From the NCBI GenBank assembly GCA_014380365.1, contig JACMJZ010000024.1, positions 228,403 through 292,402 on the forward strand: DNA of 64,000 nt. The letters are read 5' to 3'. The DNA is from Pyrinomonadaceae bacterium (GTDB taxonomy: Bacteria; Acidobacteriota; Blastocatellia; Pyrinomonadales; Pyrinomonadaceae). Both the position numbers and the translations under genes were made by a program. Each line of letters begins with the position of its first letter. Position 1 is the stretch's first letter. A model generated the notes under the pieces. That model saw only the letters and a program-made list of their open reading frames with translations, did no database searches and had not been told where the DNA came from. This document shows, piece after piece, positions 45,820 through 56,214 of this stretch.

Positions 45820-46590
45820 ATGTCTCTCCCAAACATTTTATTGCTTGTAGCCGCGGCGTTTACGGCGGGCATAATCAACGCCATTGCCGGTGGCGGCACA
45901 CTGATTACATTTCCAGTGTTGATTTGGCTGGGTCTCGATCCAAAAGTTGCCAATGCGACCAGCACAGTCGCTCTCTGGCCCGGACTCTTCGGCGGACTGT
46001 TTGGTTATCGACGGGAACTGGAAAACAGTTCAGCGGTTCTTTTGCGACTCGGTCTCACTAGCGTAGTCGGCGGCGCCATCGGTGCGTGGCTACTAATCTG
46101 GACGCCATCGCCCACGTTTGCTCGCCTGGTTCCCTTCCTGATTCTTTTTGCGACATTGCTGTTCATGGCGCAGGGACCAATCAACCGGTGGCTCCGCCTG
46201 CAATCGATAACTGGTGTACCCAAAGCCTCCTGGTGGCTGGGCGCGATTGTGTTCCAGTTTTTTTCGGCGATGTACGGCGGTTACTTTGGCGCGGGAAACG
46301 GCATCATGATGCTCGCAGCCCTCGGCCTCCTGGGTATGCAGGACATCAACCGTGCGAATGGGATCAAGAATTTCCTTGGCATCTGCATCAACAGCATCGC
46401 AGTGCTCAGCTTTGCCATTACTGGACTGGTCATCTGGCCCGCGGCGCTGTTAATGGCTGTGGCTGCTTTGATTGGTGGCTACGTGGGCGCGCACGTGGCC
46501 GTGCGCGTGCAACAGAGCGTTATTCGCCGCGCAATCGTTACCATCGGCTTTGTGATTACCTTCGTAATGCTTTGGCAACTTTGGTATTAG
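45820..46590 (+). CDS. TauE/SafE family (TSUP) membrane permease
   Basis: 256 residues with about eight hydrophobic segments. The two family half-repeats are visible: AGIINAIAGGGTLITFPVLIWLGLDPKVANATS and later GYFGAGNGIMMLAALGLLG with NRANGIKNFLG. TSUP proteins move sulfite, sulfonates or other small organic anions across the inner membrane; the substrate here is unknown. The start is four bases after an inverted repeat with no clear RBS, which leaves the start slightly uncertain. Confidence 0.92.
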   Translation: MSLPNILLLVAAAFTAGIINAIAGGGTLITFPVLIWLGLDPKVANATSTVALWPGLFGGLFGYRRELENSSAVLLRLGLTSVVGGAIGAWLLIWTPSPTFARLVPFLILFATLLFMAQGPINRWLRLQSITGVPKASWWLGAIVFQFFSAMYGGYFGAGNGIMMLAALGLLGMQDINRANGIKNFLGICINSIAVLSFAITGLVIWPAALLMAVAALIGGYVGAHVAVRVQQSVIRRAIVTIGFVITFVMLWQLWY

Positions 46591-46604
46591 ACGAGATTGT
46601 GTCA

Positions 46605-46719
46605 AAGAATAAACGCAAAGGTCGCCAAGGGATTCGCAAAGTGCGCTAAGGATCCGCGAAGGTGCCCTTTGCGTTTCGTTGCGTTCCTTTGCGACCCCTT
46701 TGCGTTCTTTGCGGTTAGT
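46605..46719. repeat. long inverted repeat (CTTTGCG type)
   Basis: A left half of CGCAAAG-like units and a right half of CTTTGCG units (CCCTTTGCGTTTCG, TTGCGTTCTTTGCGGTT) pair imperfectly over ~50 bases. It lies between the permease and the DNA glycosylase gene. Confidence 0.85.
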
Positions 46720-46733
46720 CTCCTTGATAACGA

Positions 46734-47339
46734 ATGATCGACAAACTCCCACGCGAATTCTACACGCGACTGAATGTGGTCTCCGTTGCTCGCGAGTTGC
46801 TGGGCAAGCTGCTGGTTGTTCCCGCGCGAAACAGAACTCGCGTGTCAGGAAAGATCGTTGAGGTGGAGGCTTACCGCGGACCGCAGGATCGTGCTGCACA
46901 CTCTTACGGCGGTCGCCGCACAAAGCGCACCGAAACGATGTACGGCCTCGGCGGAACCGCGTATGTCTTTTTTGTTTACGGGATGTATAACCAGTTCAAC
47001 GTGGTGACAAATGACCGGGACTCTCCTCACGCTGTCCTAATTCGGGCGGTCGAACCCGTCGAGGGGATCGACTTGATGCGCCAGCGCCGGCCAGGCAAAT
47101 CCGATCACAATTTAACGAATGGACCCGGCAAACTCTGCATCGCGCTAGGCATTGATCGCAAACTCGACGCAGCGGATCTCCTTGGTAACAAGGTCTGGCT
47201 GGAAGACGCCGAACAACTCCCACGCTCAAGAATCCTGTCAGGCCCGCGAATTGGAATTGATTACGCGGAAGAGTGGATCGACAAACCGTGGCGATTTTGG
47301 ATTAAGAACAACCCTTACGTCAGCCGAAGGAAGCAGTAG
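46734..47339 (+). CDS. mpg: DNA-3-methyladenine (alkyladenine) glycosylase, AAG/MPG type
   Basis: 201 residues, the typical length of the bacterial AAG family. VARELLGKLLVV, the catalytic segment IVEVEAYRGPQDRAAHSYGGRRTKR (Glu45 as base, paired Tyr/His/Arg), VFFVYGMYNQFNVVT and NGPGKLCIALGI are all characteristic. It removes 3-methyladenine, hypoxanthine and related lesions to start base-excision repair. It directly follows a CTTTGCG palindrome and so is probably transcribed alone. Confidence 0.95.
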   Translation: MIDKLPREFYTRLNVVSVARELLGKLLVVPARNRTRVSGKIVEVEAYRGPQDRAAHSYGGRRTKRTETMYGLGGTAYVFFVYGMYNQFNVVTNDRDSPHAVLIRAVEPVEGIDLMRQRRPGKSDHNLTNGPGKLCIALGIDRKLDAADLLGNKVWLEDAEQLPRSRILSGPRIGIDYAEEWIDKPWRFWIKNNPYVSRRKQ

Positions 47340-47360
47340 GAAGTGAAGCGTGAAAAGTAA

Positions 47361-47398
47361 TTTTTTTTTCAACTCATGACTCATCACTCATGACTCAC
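47361..47398. repeat. T-run and CTCATGACT direct repeat between convergent genes
   Basis: Nine T (47361-47369) followed by CTCATGACT twice, separated by CATCA. It occupies the space between convergent stops (47339 and 47408); the T-run may mark a terminator for the glycosylase gene. Confidence 0.6.
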
Positions 47399-47407
47399 GG
47401 CCTGCCC

Positions 47408-48277
47408 TCAGTCGCCGCCGTAGCGAATTTCCATGTGACGAATGCGACGGCTGGCGATGATGAGGACCAGGGCGGTTACCAAAATGAGACTGGGTACAGC
47501 TATCCAGGCGGGCGTCGGTTCCGCGACTACCGCGAAGGGTCCTTCCGAAACGGGCACCGGCGTCAGTGATTGTAAATAGTGGATCACGCTGATCTTTTTC
47601 AGCAGCGGCGGCATCAGAAAGTTTAGCCATTCCCACCCGTACAAAACGATCGCCGGAATAATTGGATTACGGAAAAAGAGGCCGACAACTAGAAAGAAAG
47701 CGCCGTAGCCAATGCACGCGAGCACCGTGATGCCGGCATACGTCAACAGTTGCCCCAGTCCCTGCCCATCCAAGAAGTAGCGCGAGCTTTCTGCCGGAAA
47801 ATGCGGAAGGTAGAGCAGCAACATTGCGACGATGGTGGTGCCGGTAAAAAGAATTATTGATGTGACCAGGCCGGATAAGTACTTTCCAGCGACCAGCACC
47901 TCGCGTCGCACCGGACTTAAGAAATAAAAATGTAGACTGCGGTCAATCATGTCTCCACGAAAAAGATTCATGAAGATCCAGGCGCAGCCAAAGAAGACCA
48001 CCGTGCGCAGGATGAGCCCTCCGTAATAGATTGCGAAGATCATGTTGTACTGCGCGAAGTCTTGCCATTCATTGCCTGGCGGTGTAAACGGAGCAAGTAG
48101 CACGAGTGGACCGATCGGAATTAGGGCCAGCAGGTAAAGCAGAATCGATCGGCGGCTGAGAAAATTCTTCTCAATCTCGAGCCGGAAGATCGCGCGTATC
48201 TGTCGCCACCAAAGCGACCAGGGCAATGGCTGATTCACCGTCTTTGCGGGTTTCGCGTCGATAGTTGAACTACTCAT
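47408..48277 (-). CDS. ABC-2 type transporter permease
   Basis: 289 residues with about six membrane segments (e.g. SILLYLLALIPIGPLVLL, IILFTGTTIVAMLLLYLP, AWIAVPSLILVTALVLIIAS). A cytoplasmic N-terminus leads into FRLEIEKNFLSRRS. It lies 75 bases downstream of an ABC ATPase gene on the same strand, with a strong palindrome between them (48291-48346). It is the last gene of a six-gene block with two complete ABC-2 exporters. Confidence 0.85.
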   Translation of the reverse strand: MSSSTIDAKPAKTVNQPLPWSLWWRQIRAIFRLEIEKNFLSRRSILLYLLALIPIGPLVLLAPFTPPGNEWQDFAQYNMIFAIYYGGLILRTVVFFGCAWIFMNLFRGDMIDRSLHFYFLSPVRREVLVAGKYLSGLVTSIILFTGTTIVAMLLLYLPHFPAESSRYFLDGQGLGQLLTYAGITVLACIGYGAFFLVVGLFFRNPIIPAIVLYGWEWLNFLMPPLLKKISVIHYLQSLTPVPVSEGPFAVVAEPTPAWIAVPSLILVTALVLIIASRRIRHMEIRYGGD

Positions 48278-48290
48278 ACAACCTCAATTT

Positions 48291-48346
48291 GTTTAGAGCG
48301 GGGCACCGCCCCGCGTTGTAACGGCGGGCAATGCCCGCCTCTAAAC
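48291..48346. repeat. double hairpin in ABC operon (GTTTAGAG family)
   Basis: Outer arms GTTTAGAG and CTCTAAAC enclose two GC hairpins: GCGGGGC-ACC-GCCCCGC and GGCGGGC-AA-TGCCCGCC. It sits between the ATPase and permease genes of one operon. Such stems often stabilise the upstream mRNA segment and so set subunit ratios. Confidence 0.9.
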
Positions 48347-48352
48347 GATCTA

Positions 48353-49360
<1,008 letters not shown>

Positions 49361-49422
49361 AAACTTTCAACCGCTTACGTTCACTCGAAGAAATCCGAAT
49401 TCCGAAATTCGCAATCCGAAAT

Positions 49423-50337
49423 TCAGCGCACGACTTCGTAGGCCTTGACCTTCCAGGAAAGCAGCGCTAAACAGACTGCGCAGACCAGGAATAGCGCGAA
49501 CCACGAAGACCACAGGGGTGGTTCATTCATAATGATCTCGCGCGCAACGCGGCCGTTAAAACCAATAACGTGGCCGGTGCTGCGGACAAACGTGCCGAAC
49601 AATCCTGAAGTGACATTCTTTATCAGCGCGCCCAGACTGATGATGTTGCCCCACCGGGTTAAAAAGAGATTGTTAACCACTTCACCGAAGATTGATGGAA
49701 TAAAGAACAGGCCGAGCAGCGCTCCGCTGGCTACAACTCGCCATTTCACCAGCGCCGAGATCGCCTGTGAAAGCAACGCCAGCAGAAGAATCCAAACGAC
49801 GCTGGCTATGAAAATTGCGCTGGCGATCCACAAGTTATCAATGAACCAACGAAAGCCTTCGAGGTACGACTGGAAAAGAAACAACAACAATTGCGGCACC
49901 CAGGTCATCGCCGAAAGCAGAATAAACAGGACCGACATTTTTCCAATCACATACTCCGTTCGAGAAAACGGCCGGCACAAGTAAAGCGGCAAGGCATTGT
50001 TTCGAAGATCGCGCGCGACCAGCGGAGGCCCAACCAGGAGGGCAACGAAGAATGCAAAACTTCCCTGTAGGTTCACAAAGGTCTGGAAGAAAGACGCATC
50101 AATCGGAACTAGCTCCCGGACGTTAACTTGCAGGATCGCGAGTGCGTTTACGTTGTGATGCAGGTAGATGAGAATGGCTTCAACCAAAAGTGGAATAAAG
50201 CAGAAGACGAAGAACGCCGTGAACAGTTTCGACTTGAATACGTCTCGAAAGGCATGGCGCGGAATCACCAGAAAGCGGCTCCACTCGGGAGTCAACTTGC
50301 CGAGATACTGTTTGTAGGTGTGCTCATAAACCGCCAT
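49423..50337 (-). CDS. ABC-2 type transporter permease
   Basis: 304 residues with about six membrane helices ([81 protein letters not shown]). The cytoplasmic N-terminus and the helix [13 protein letters not shown] are typical of ABC-2 permeases such as the NosY/YxlG group. Its start overlaps the end of the upstream ATPase gene by 14 bases, so the two are coupled and form exporter 1. Confidence 0.88.
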   Translation of the reverse strand: MAVYEHTYKQYLGKLTPEWSRFLVIPRHAFRDVFKSKLFTAFFVFCFIPLLVEAILIYLHHNVNALAILQVNVRELVPIDASFFQTFVNLQGSFAFFVALLVGPPLVARDLRNNALPLYLCRPFSRTEYVIGKMSVLFILLSAMTWVPQLLLFLFQSYLEGFRWFIDNLWIASAIFIASVVWILLLALLSQAISALVKWRVVASGALLGLFFIPSIFGEVVNNLFLTRWGNIISLGALIKNVTSGLFGTFVRSTGHVIGFNGRVAREIIMNEPPLWSSWFALFLVCAVCLALLSWKVKAYEVVR

Positions 50338-51325
50338 TGCCGGTCTCCATTGCCTTCAAGAAAATATCTTCTAAAGAGTCTCTTTTGTAACTTAGCCGTC
50401 GGATTTGCAGGTTCTGCTGCGACGCAATCCGATAAATGTCCCGCACCTCAATGTCGCCTTGTAAGACAACCTTGATGCGTGCTGTCCCGGTCAGCGCGTA
50501 TTCACACCCCAGCGCACCGATCGCCTCGCCAAACTTTTCCAGATCGCCGCGAGTTTCCAATAGCAGAAACTTTCGATTCGCTTTGCGCTCTTCTTCGAGG
50601 TTGCAATAGACGGTGATGCGGCCGTCCTTCAAAATCAGAATCTCTTCGCAACACTCCTCAACGTCGCGCAGCAGGTGTGATGACAGGACAATATTCGCTT
50701 TGCCGCTATCGCGAATCTCGCGCACCAGGCGGATCATCCGTGCACGCGCCGGTGGATCGAGGCCGTTGGTGGGTTCGTCGAGAAAGATTAGTCGTGGGCC
50801 ATGAACGAGAGCTTGAGCGAGCTTGGCGAGTTGTTTCATCCCCAGCGAGTAAGTATCAAGACTCCGGTAGCGCGCTTCGCCTAAACCAACATAGAAGAGC
50901 GCTTCGTGCGCGCGTTCGAGCGCCGCCTCCGAAGGGAGCCCGGAGAGCTCGCCCATCAGTCGCACGAAACGCACCGCGCTCATCTTCTCAATATAGGAGT
51001 CGCGTTCGGGCATGTAGCCTACTAATGAGCGAATGCTTTTCGCGTCAGTAGTGATGTCCTGGCCGAAGATGTGCGCCGTGCCTGATGACGGGGAATGAAA
51101 TCCGAGCAGGGTATGAATCAACGTGGTCTTGCCGGCGCCGTTAGGACCAAGCAGACCAATGGCGCGGCCACGTAGTTCGCCTTGCAAGCTTTGCAGAATG
51201 GGCCGCTTGCCAAACGAAACGCTGAGGGCGTTGAGATCGATGACTGGAGCGAAATTTGAAGGATCGTGAACCCTCGCTGTTGCGCGAGGGGTTGGTTGGT
51301 CCGGAGTGGTCTCTGCTATCGCCAT
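50324..51325 (-). CDS. ABC transporter ATP-binding protein (ABC-2 exporter 1)
   Basis: 333 residues with a polar N-terminal extension (~28). Walker [10 protein letters not shown], signature [15 protein letters not shown], Walker [14 protein letters not shown] and switch His in LSSHLLRD. The C-terminal domain ([22 protein letters not shown], ending [10 protein letters not shown]) is that of NosF/CcmA-like exporters. Overlaps its permease by 14 bases and the upstream membrane protein by 10, so translation of the block is tightly coupled. Confidence 0.92.
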   Translation of the reverse strand: MAIAETTPDQPTPRATARVHDPSNFAPVIDLNALSVSFGKRPILQSLQGELRGRAIGLLGPNGAGKTTLIHTLLGFHSPSSGTAHIFGQDITTDAKSIRSLVGYMPERDSYIEKMSAVRFVRLMGELSGLPSEAALERAHEALFYVGLGEARYRSLDTYSLGMKQLAKLAQALVHGPRLIFLDEPTNGLDPPARARMIRLVREIRDSGKANIVLSSHLLRDVEECCEEILILKDGRITVYCNLEEERKANRKFLLLETRGDLEKFGEAIGALGCEYALTGTARIKVVLQGDIEVRDIYRIASQQNLQIRRLSYKRDSLEDIFLKAMETGNGGL

Positions 51326-51726
51326 CTTGCAGACTTTATATCCCTATTCTGATAATTCCAAACAAAACCGAGGCCGAAGGCTGTTCCCATCAACACGAAT
51401 GCACCGATGAAGGCAAACGCTTCAGCGCGGCCTAAAGTTCGACCAATTGCCAGAAGACCAATCAAGAACACCGGAATGTTTAGCACGAGAGCAGAGGCCA
51501 GCGGAAACGCTGCGGCGGGACGACAACCGCCCAGGCGCTTACGCAACCAGAAAAGAGAGGGAGCGTAGGCGAGCGAGAAAAGCAGCGCGGCGACGATCAG
51601 CGAAGTAATCGTCGCGCCCTTGATGTCTGTGCTGCTCAATTGTTCGCCTTCGACAAGGAAAAACGTCAGGAGGATTGCGGACAAGCCCAGCAACCATGAG
51701 CCGAGAGAGATAGAGATGAGTTTCAT
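51316..51726 (-). CDS. four-helix membrane protein of the ABC-2 block
   Basis: 136 residues from the ATG at 51726 (a TTG at 51738 would add four). Four hydrophobic helices: [56 protein letters not shown] and [18 protein letters not shown]. No family recognised. The end overlaps the ATPase start by 10 bases, so it is probably part of the exporter system (an accessory membrane subunit). Confidence 0.7.
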   Translation of the reverse strand: MKLISISLGSWLLGLSAILLTFFLVEGEQLSSTDIKGATITSLIVAALLFSLAYAPSLFWLRKRLGGCRPAAAFPLASALVLNIPVFLIGLLAIGRTLGRAEAFAFIGAFVLMGTAFGLGFVWNYQNRDIKSARWR

Positions 51727-51768
51727 GGTTGAATCCAACTAGCGCCGAAGGCGCGCGGGTTCACAAGG

Positions 51769-52170
51769 CTACTGCAGCGAGCTCGTTTGGGATGACGCGT
51801 CGCGGGGATCGTTGGCGCGGAGATATTTTTCCGACTCACCATAATCCAACGCGTTAACCGCGACTCCGCTGTCGCCGATCGTGACTGAATCACCTTCGCG
51901 CAGCATCCCTACGTTGATCCCATTGACTTTCACTTTGTCGCCGGTGATCGAAACCTTGAGTTTGCTACCAGCGGTACTGACACCTTCGTATTCAAAAGTC
52001 GCAACGCCGCCTCGCTTATCAACATCGAGCGCCTTTTGAAAGCCATGTCGCGCAACCGTGACTTTGTGCGAGCCGACCTGATGAACTGTCATATGAGTAC
52101 AGGCAGACGAAAGAGTCAGGACTGCGAGAAGCATCAAGCCCAGAGCCTGCAGTTTCTTGAGACTTAGCAT
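51769..52170 (-). CDS. small lipoprotein of the ABC-2 block
   Basis: 133 residues. Signal peptide MLSLKKLQALGLMLLAVLTL with lipobox SSAC (Cys24), so probably lipidated. The rest is beta-rich (VTVARHGFQKALDVDK, GSKLKVSITGDKVKVNGINVG) with a Ser/Gln-rich tail. No family. It heads the block of membrane protein, two ATPases and two permeases on the same strand. AAAGGAAATC precedes the ATG and lies at the edge of a CTTTGCG palindrome. Confidence 0.7.
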   Translation of the reverse strand: MLSLKKLQALGLMLLAVLTLSSACTHMTVHQVGSHKVTVARHGFQKALDVDKRGGVATFEYEGVSTAGSKLKVSITGDKVKVNGINVGMLREGDSVTIGDSGVAVNALDYGESEKYLRANDPRDASSQTSSLQ

Positions 52171-52180
52171 GACTGATTTC

Positions 52181-52312
52181 CTTTCTTTGCTCTTCTTTGC
52201 GTTTCTCTGCGAGTGCTTTGCGTCCTCTGCGGTTTAGCTCTCTCGGTTGCACATTAGGAAAACATCACCGCAGAGGGCGCAAAGGGTTCGCAAAGGAACG
52301 CAAAGAACTGCG
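52181..52312. repeat. long inverted repeat (CTTTGCG type)
   Basis: Left CTTTCTTTGC..CTTTGCGTCCTCTGCGGT (52181-52233) and right ACCGCAGAGGGCGCAAAG..CGCAAAG (52267-52312) pair over ~45 bases. It lies upstream of the lipoprotein and downstream of the anti-sigma gene, both on the minus strand. Confidence 0.88.
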
Positions 52313-52338
52313 ACCTCCAAGACCGGCAAAGGCCAGTC

Positions 52339-55047
52339 CTACTTTTTCGACTGCATCCCCTGCTGAAGAATGCTATGGATTTCCAGAGCGTTTGGCGCGC
52401 CCATCAAGGTCGCGGGACTCAAGCCGAACGGGCCACCTTCCGTGTTCGCGGCAAAGGTGATGCTGTCCCCCTGGGCGTAGGCGTACGCCAGGGTTGGCGG
52501 CATGTTAGCGGCCATCGACTTGATCGCCTGCTGATGTTCCTGCGACAAGTTGCCGGCGGAGCTGGCAATGCGCTCCGCGAATGGCTGAACCAGCGGCGCC
52601 AGGTTGTGATAGAACACCGCTGAAAAGTTGGCATTGCCATCAGACGGCAACCCGGCAGTGAAACGCGATGAACGCAGCAGGCTGTAACCCTGCTCTTGCG
52701 TGCGCACCGACCGCTCGACCATCGCGCGACTGGGCCCCATCACTACGTAACCATTCACAAAGGTGTAGTTAACCTCCACGCCAAAGTCGACAGACTTCAG
52801 GGTGTAGTAAGTGCGGCCGCTGATATCAGCGCGATCCCATGCCAGGCCGGTTTTGCCCAACTTCGCCGCCTCTTTGTTCACTTCGCCGACCACGCGTTCG
52901 AGCGTCTGCTGCAGATGCGCCGAATCGTTGACTTCAAAAACCATCTTCCACGCCGGTGTCGGCAGAATGGGACCGTCAATCGCGAAGGCAAACTCTCCAC
53001 CCAACGGCGCGGCGATGTCCCTGCGAATATCCAAACCACGATCCGCTTGATGCTTGTCCAGGTTCTTGCGCAGGTCGGGGGACACCGTCTCGATGACTCC
53101 CAGCAAGTCATCAACTAGCCTCACCGGGTCCCGGACAACGAACCCGGCAACCAAGTTGGCGTCCGGCGAAATGTATTCGAGCGAACCCATGGGAGCAGGC
53201 GCTGCCAGCCACGAAGGCACGCCGCGTTGGGCATCATTGAATGAAAGCGTCGCCTGGGTCTGCGTCTTCCCTTCCGACGCTTTCTGGTCGAGAACAAAAT
53301 ATTTCAGACTCAGGACGCCCAACTTCTCCAGCGCTTGTTCCTGCTTTGCGGCATCCGCGCCCTTAGTGCGGTCCGGTTTGGTCTCGGTGATAACGCGTTC
53401 GAGATTGGCGGCAACCACCAAACCAGCCCCGCCCTGATAGACCTGAGCGATGCGATTGTGGAACCCGCTCGCAGCAAAGGCGCTGGCCCCACCACCCTGC
53501 TTGAGCCTGGCAAGACTTTGAAGCTGCTCCAACTGGGGACTCGCCGCGAAAAGATCGCCTTGAATCCAGACAAAGAGTTCATCAACCTTTTTACCCGCCT
53601 CGGGCGCTGTCGCTGCCGACGCCGTAAGGGGATCTTCAACGAAGCGAACCCGCGGGTGCCCCTGGGCATTACCGGCATACTTGGCAATCTGCTGTTCAAG
53701 AAACTGGCGGAAGCCGGCGGAGTTTTTCAACTCTGCCAACGCCAGCGGCGTGGTGGGGTCGCCCTTGCCATCAATTGAAACCGAGACAGCGATCTCCTCA
53801 CCCAGGTAATCGCCAAACTCACGAATCGTCGCCATCACCTGATCCATGTTAGGGCCGTGTGTGCCGGCGCGTTCTTTCTCCCACCAGGCGCGCAACGCGG
53901 GATTCTCATTCATCCTCTGCTGCATGATGCGATGCGACTCGGCAATCGTCGAAGTCAGGTTCGGTAACGCCGCATAGACGACCGTGTCCTCGGGCATCAG
54001 ATCCAGCAGATGAGTCGAGTGGCGCACGCCCGGCAGCGCAACCTTCGCTAGTTCCTTGTTCAGCGAAGCCACACCGGCCAGCGTCTGGCCATAGCTCGCA
54101 GCCTTCCGGCTCCACGCCACCTCGTCCTTGACCGGAATCATTCCGATGGCCGGGTTCGTCGTGGCCTGTTCGCCCGCGCGCAATACACGCTCGCTGCCTT
54201 TGTTGTCCAGACGGACTTCGCCTTCGATTACGGAAACGCGCGAGCCCTTCGTGCCGCTGTTGACTGAAAACACCGTGCCCGTAACCGAAACCAGGGAATC
54301 GCCAGTGTCGACAAACAAATGTCCTCGATCCTGCTTCGCGGCTTCGACCACGAGTGCACCCCGATTCAAATGAATTGTGGTGCCTTGCGCGTTCTTCGTG
54401 ATGGAAAACTCGGACCGGTCTTTCATCTCGATCACCGAGCCGTCGCCCAGGCGGATAAACGCGTGCGCGTCTTTCGCGGTGCGAATGCGTTCACCCTTCT
54501 GGAGTTTTCCGCCCACCGTCACGGGAGTGCTCTTCGTGTCGGCTATCTGAAAGACGCCGCCTTCGGCCGCCTGAACCGTTGCCTCAAACTCGCCACCGAA
54601 TGGCGAAATGCGCTGGAGGAAAGGCAGCACCAGCAAGCCGACTCCAATAACCAACGCCGCCGCAATGCCCCAACGCAAAACGACCGGCTGAATGCTAAAG
54701 CGTCGCGTCACCGTGGCTTTCTGCGCGGGCGCCCGGCGGCCAGAGCGAGCATCCTTCAGCGCTTTGCGACACGGAATGCACTCATGCGTGTGATCGATGA
54801 GCAGCAGCGAACGTGCTTCAGACAAGCTGCCGGTCAACTGCGCGGGAATCAGCGACTGAAAGTCTGCGCAGTTTTCAATCCGTTCAGCAGCGCCGGTCTC
54901 GCTCGCAAGCTGATTCGAAGTTTCAGCTGCAAGGCGTGCCCAAACACGCTCTGCCGCTTGGTTGACGACAACCGGATCAATTTGCTCGTTCCGAATGCCG
55001 TTGGTTGCGTTGTCGAGGATGGAATCAAAATCATTATTGCTTTTCAT
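52339..55047 (-). CDS. anti-sigma-like zinc finger/FecR protein with DUF3352-like sensor
   Basis: 902 residues. Cytoplasmic part with an anti-sigma zinc motif H86-x3-C90-x2-C93 (HTHECIPC), one transmembrane helix (~121-145), a FecR domain (~155-300; GKLQKGERIRTAKDAHAFIRLGDGSVIEM, DTGDSLVSVTGTVFSV), then ~550 residues of a DUF3352-like region (TVVYAALPNLTSTI, YLGEEIAVSVSID, PLALAELKNSAGFRQFLEQQI, AYAQGDSITFAANTEGG). CTGGAGAAAC precedes the ATG. Lying 59 bases after an ECF sigma gene, it should hold that sigma factor at the membrane and release it on a periplasmic signal. The large domain behind FecR is unusual. Confidence 0.88.
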   Translation of the reverse strand: MKSNNDFDSILDNATNGIRNEQIDPVVVNQAAERVWARLAAETSNQLASETGAAERIENCADFQSLIPAQLTGSLSEARSLLLIDHTHECIPCRKALKDARSGRRAPAQKATVTRRFSIQPVVLRWGIAAALVIGVGLLVLPFLQRISPFGGEFEATVQAAEGGVFQIADTKSTPVTVGGKLQKGERIRTAKDAHAFIRLGDGSVIEMKDRSEFSITKNAQGTTIHLNRGALVVEAAKQDRGHLFVDTGDSLVSVTGTVFSVNSGTKGSRVSVIEGEVRLDNKGSERVLRAGEQATTNPAIGMIPVKDEVAWSRKAASYGQTLAGVASLNKELAKVALPGVRHSTHLLDLMPEDTVVYAALPNLTSTIAESHRIMQQRMNENPALRAWWEKERAGTHGPNMDQVMATIREFGDYLGEEIAVSVSIDGKGDPTTPLALAELKNSAGFRQFLEQQIAKYAGNAQGHPRVRFVEDPLTASAATAPEAGKKVDELFVWIQGDLFAASPQLEQLQSLARLKQGGGASAFAASGFHNRIAQVYQGGAGLVVAANLERVITETKPDRTKGADAAKQEQALEKLGVLSLKYFVLDQKASEGKTQTQATLSFNDAQRGVPSWLAAPAPMGSLEYISPDANLVAGFVVRDPVRLVDDLLGVIETVSPDLRKNLDKHQADRGLDIRRDIAAPLGGEFAFAIDGPILPTPAWKMVFEVNDSAHLQQTLERVVGEVNKEAAKLGKTGLAWDRADISGRTYYTLKSVDFGVEVNYTFVNGYVVMGPSRAMVERSVRTQEQGYSLLRSSRFTAGLPSDGNANFSAVFYHNLAPLVQPFAERIASSAGNLSQEHQQAIKSMAANMPPTLAYAYAQGDSITFAANTEGGPFGLSPATLMGAPNALEIHSILQQGMQSKK

Positions 55048-55106
55048 TATGTTTCTCCAGATGGCACAGACTTCAGCCTGCGCAAATTTCTTTGAGGGCC
55101 CGGTCG

Positions 55107-55700
55107 CTACCGCTCGCGGTTCTGACCAGCCTCCAGGTACTGCCCGATTTCTTTTCGTAACCTTGTCCGCGCGCGATGGAGCACTACGCCAACCACCATC
55201 TGCGAAGTGTCGAGCAGCTTCGCGATCTCCTGATTGTCGTAGCCTTCGTAGTAGCGCAGCACAAACATTTCCCCCGCAGTCTTTCCCAGACGAGCCACTG
55301 CCTGGCGAATCAACTTCTGTAATTCGCGGTCAGCATGCTCGGTCTCGGGATTTGGAAACTTGCTTTCGAGAGCGTTGGAGTCTACTTCGCTTAGTTCGAC
55401 CGACTTGCTTCGGCCGCGGCTGCGTATCAGATCGAGCGAAGCGTTGATCGCGGCGCGGGAGAGATAGGCTTCCGGATTTTGGGAAAGGTCGTAAGCTTCC
55501 CCGCTCTTCACAAGTCGCAGGAAAACTGTCTGCAACACGTCTTCCGCATCGGCGGGACTGCCGGTGATGCGATGTGCGGCGCGAAAAACCCGGTCGTGAT
55601 GCGCTCGGAAGAGCGTCTCCACCTCGCCGGGAGGTTGTGTGACTAGTCTCAAAGTTTTAGCAACTGCCTGCAAAGCACCCTCCTCAAGAATCGTTTCCAA
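55107..55700 (-). CDS. ECF-type RNA polymerase sigma factor
   Basis: 197 residues. Region 2 (VETLFRAHHDRVFRAAHRITGSPADAEDVLQTVFLRL) and region 4 (LPGKTAGEMF-like, VLRYYEGYDNQEIAKLLDTSQMVVGVVLHRARTRLRKEI) are complete, with a short linker and no region 3, as in the ECF family. The open frame begins with TTG 55700; an alternative TTG at 55673 has a better GAGGAGG. It is followed by the zinc-finger/FecR anti-sigma gene, the usual pair for envelope-stress or metal signals. Confidence 0.92.
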   Translation of the reverse strand: METILEEGALQAVAKTLRLVTQPPGEVETLFRAHHDRVFRAAHRITGSPADAEDVLQTVFLRLVKSGEAYDLSQNPEAYLSRAAINASLDLIRSRGRSKSVELSEVDSNALESKFPNPETEHADRELQKLIRQAVARLGKTAGEMFVLRYYEGYDNQEIAKLLDTSQMVVGVVLHRARTRLRKEIGQYLEAGQNRER

Positions 55701-55891
55701 CCATGTAAACGACCTTCCGGAGGGTTTATTAACAGTCCGGTGTAATTAAATAGAAGTCATTTCTGAACGAGGGTTTTTCTCATGGACCCCTATAGAATGA
55801 GGAGGCAAGCCTGCTTAGCCCAACATTTCCACATCAGGAGTTTTGATTGCTTCGTTCAGCCTTTCGCCAGGAGCAGTTGCAGCCTGTTGGC

Positions 55892-56065
55892 TTAGCGGCG
55901 CAGGATGATAAGTACTCCCGCCGCAATGGCAAGCACAGCCATAACCATAGTCACCGTTGAAGAAACTCTCACATTGAGCAAGGGTAAGAGGCCCGTGAGT
56001 ATGAGCCAAATACCCAGCAAGAGCATGCCCAGGTTCCTACTTCCCAAACTATCAGTCAGTGGCAT
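55892..56065 (-). CDS. small two-helix membrane protein (57 aa)
   Basis: Read on the minus strand from ATG (complement 56063-56065) to TAA (complement 55892-55894). A near-ideal GGAGGAACTG stands directly before the ATG. The product begins MPLTDSLGSRNLGMLLLG and has two hydrophobic helices (LGMLLLGIWLILTGLLPLL and VTMVMAVLAIAAGVLIIL) ending in RR. This is a hairpin membrane protein of unknown function. It lies 191 bases upstream of the sigma gene on the same strand. It is too short for most automatic calls. Confidence 0.75.
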   Translation of the reverse strand: MPLTDSLGSRNLGMLLLGIWLILTGLLPLLNVRVSSTVTMVMAVLAIAAGVLIILRR

Positions 56066-56214
56066 CAGTTCCTCCTTTTTACACGGCAGTGAAATATCGA
56101 ACCCGCAGCGGGGGCAAGCCTGCCTTCCTCACCCTGATACAATGTGACTTACCTAATTGTTTGCCAGCTTAAAGCCTTTTCACGTTTGAATCCTGAGACG
56201 GTCTGAATCTTCCC

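Noticed and set aside
54319..55095. 258-codon open frame on the plus strand
   Set aside because: Antisense to the anti-sigma/FecR gene and without protein-like motifs.
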